From NCBI RefSeq assembly GCF_002902905.1, contig NZ_CP026124.1, forward strand, positions 310,001 through 374,000: a DNA stretch of 64,000 nucleotides, in the 5' to 3' direction. This stretch comes from Achromobacter sp. AONIH1 (GTDB lineage Bacteria > Pseudomonadota > Gammaproteobacteria > Burkholderiales > Burkholderiaceae_B). Under the pieces are notes generated by a model, which saw nothing but the letters and a program-made list of their open reading frames with translations, had not been told where the DNA came from and searched no databases. The position numbers and the translations under genes were made by a program. Of this stretch, positions 63,838-64,000 are shown in pieces; the stretch's first letter is position 1, and the number at the start of each line of letters is the position of its first letter.

Positions 63838-63880
63838 ACAAAAAACCCGCGGCCTGCTAGTCGGTGCAGTTCCGCGGGTT
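63838..63880 (-). terminator. Terminator at the right boundary of the element
   Basis: On the minus strand AACCCGCGG (63880-63872) pairs with CCGCGGGTT (63852-63844) across a 19-base loop and runs into TTTTTTG. It ends the gene at 63919. Confidence 0.8.
63840..63850. other. Candidate right attachment core of the conjugative element
   Basis: Second copy of AAAAAACCCGC (see 36861-36871). It forms the 3' arm and U-tract of the terminator here, so the element may have inserted into a terminator. The TTTTTCAT core described for Tn4371 itself was not found at either end. Confidence 0.35.
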
Positions 63881-63918
63881 CTGTTTTGGCCGGGCGCAAC
63901 TTGCCCCGACGGAAATCA

Positions 63919-64000
63919 TTATGCAGCGGCCGCCCGACCCTCACAAGCGCTTTGGCGATCGGCGTGTCGCACCTGGCCAGCGACCAGCAGCGCGCGCCGG
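63919..64000 (-). CDS. C-terminal end of an unidentified gene (cut by window edge)
   Basis: The last 26 codons of a minus-strand gene (RRALLVAGQVRHADRQ...) ending at 63919, followed by a strong terminator. Too little is seen for assignment. It would be the flanking gene on the other side of the conjugative element. Confidence 0.5.
   Translation of the reverse strand, partial: RRALLVAGQVRHADRQSACEGRAAAA

Noticed and set aside
36849-63918. TTTTTCAT direct repeats as attachment sites, as described for Tn4371
   Set aside because: Neither TTTTTCAT nor its complement was found at the expected ends on reading 36849-37371 and 63663-64000.

Overview
This window comes from a GC-rich beta-proteobacterial chromosome. 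Codon use, protein style and gene neighbours point to the Alcaligenaceae (Bordetella/Achromobacter type), but no species can be named from sequence alone. It is a chromosomal backbone carrying several stacked accessory blocks.

Layout. (1) 1-6502: a type I-C CRISPR-Cas operon on the minus strand (cas3-cas5c-cas8c-cas7c-cas4-cas1, cas1 cut by the left edge), with a well-formed internal start for Cas11c inside cas8c. The repeat array would lie off the left edge. (2) 6636-12192: core genes, namely htpG with a sigma-32-like promoter, two membrane-anchored proteins of unknown function, and an NCS2 purine permease. (3) 12262-14797: tRNA-Leu(CAA) followed by a decayed island with a possible integrase tail, fragments and two toxin-antitoxin pairs (RelE/Phd-type and HigBA). 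(4) 14944-17135: an orphan amino-acid-binding protein, a parvulin PPIase and a TetR regulator. (5) 17358-26852: a translationally coupled iron-chelate uptake operon with two fused ABC proteins, two FecCD-type permeases, an ATPase, a binding lipoprotein and a TonB-dependent receptor. A double palindrome lies between it and the divergent TetR gene.

(6) 26901-36848: a lambda-like tail module on the minus strand (V, G/GT with a canonical A AAA AAG slip site, a short H, then M, L, K, I, J, tail-fibre genes and a second copy of I). No head, lysis or regulatory genes are visible. (7) About 36.86-63.85 kb: an integrative conjugative element resembling the Tn4371 family. It has int, DUF1016 nuclease and radC at the right end and traG plus trbBCDEJ-K-LFGI at the left end. 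Between traG and a truncated DUF932 gene, where relaxase, replication and partition genes are expected, there are only cargo genes: two LysR regulators, an SRPBCC protein, a Gdx-type SMR exporter, an outer-membrane efflux lipoprotein, a TetR regulator fused to an SMR remnant, an IS3 fragment and lipoproteins. The element therefore looks defective for self-transfer. An AT-richer AAA_13 ATPase gene is a candidate defence gene.

Most notable signals: a two-copy, hairpin-rich non-coding element lying upstream of DUF932 and of radC in the same orientation (57.8-58.1 and 61.1-61.4 kb); matched AGGAGC pairs with 11-bp spacing near both ends of the element; a possible insertion of the element into a transcription terminator; identical ATC-N9-GAT boxes at a LysR gene and its neighbour; the internal cas11c start; and the programmed frameshift in the tail chaperone gene.
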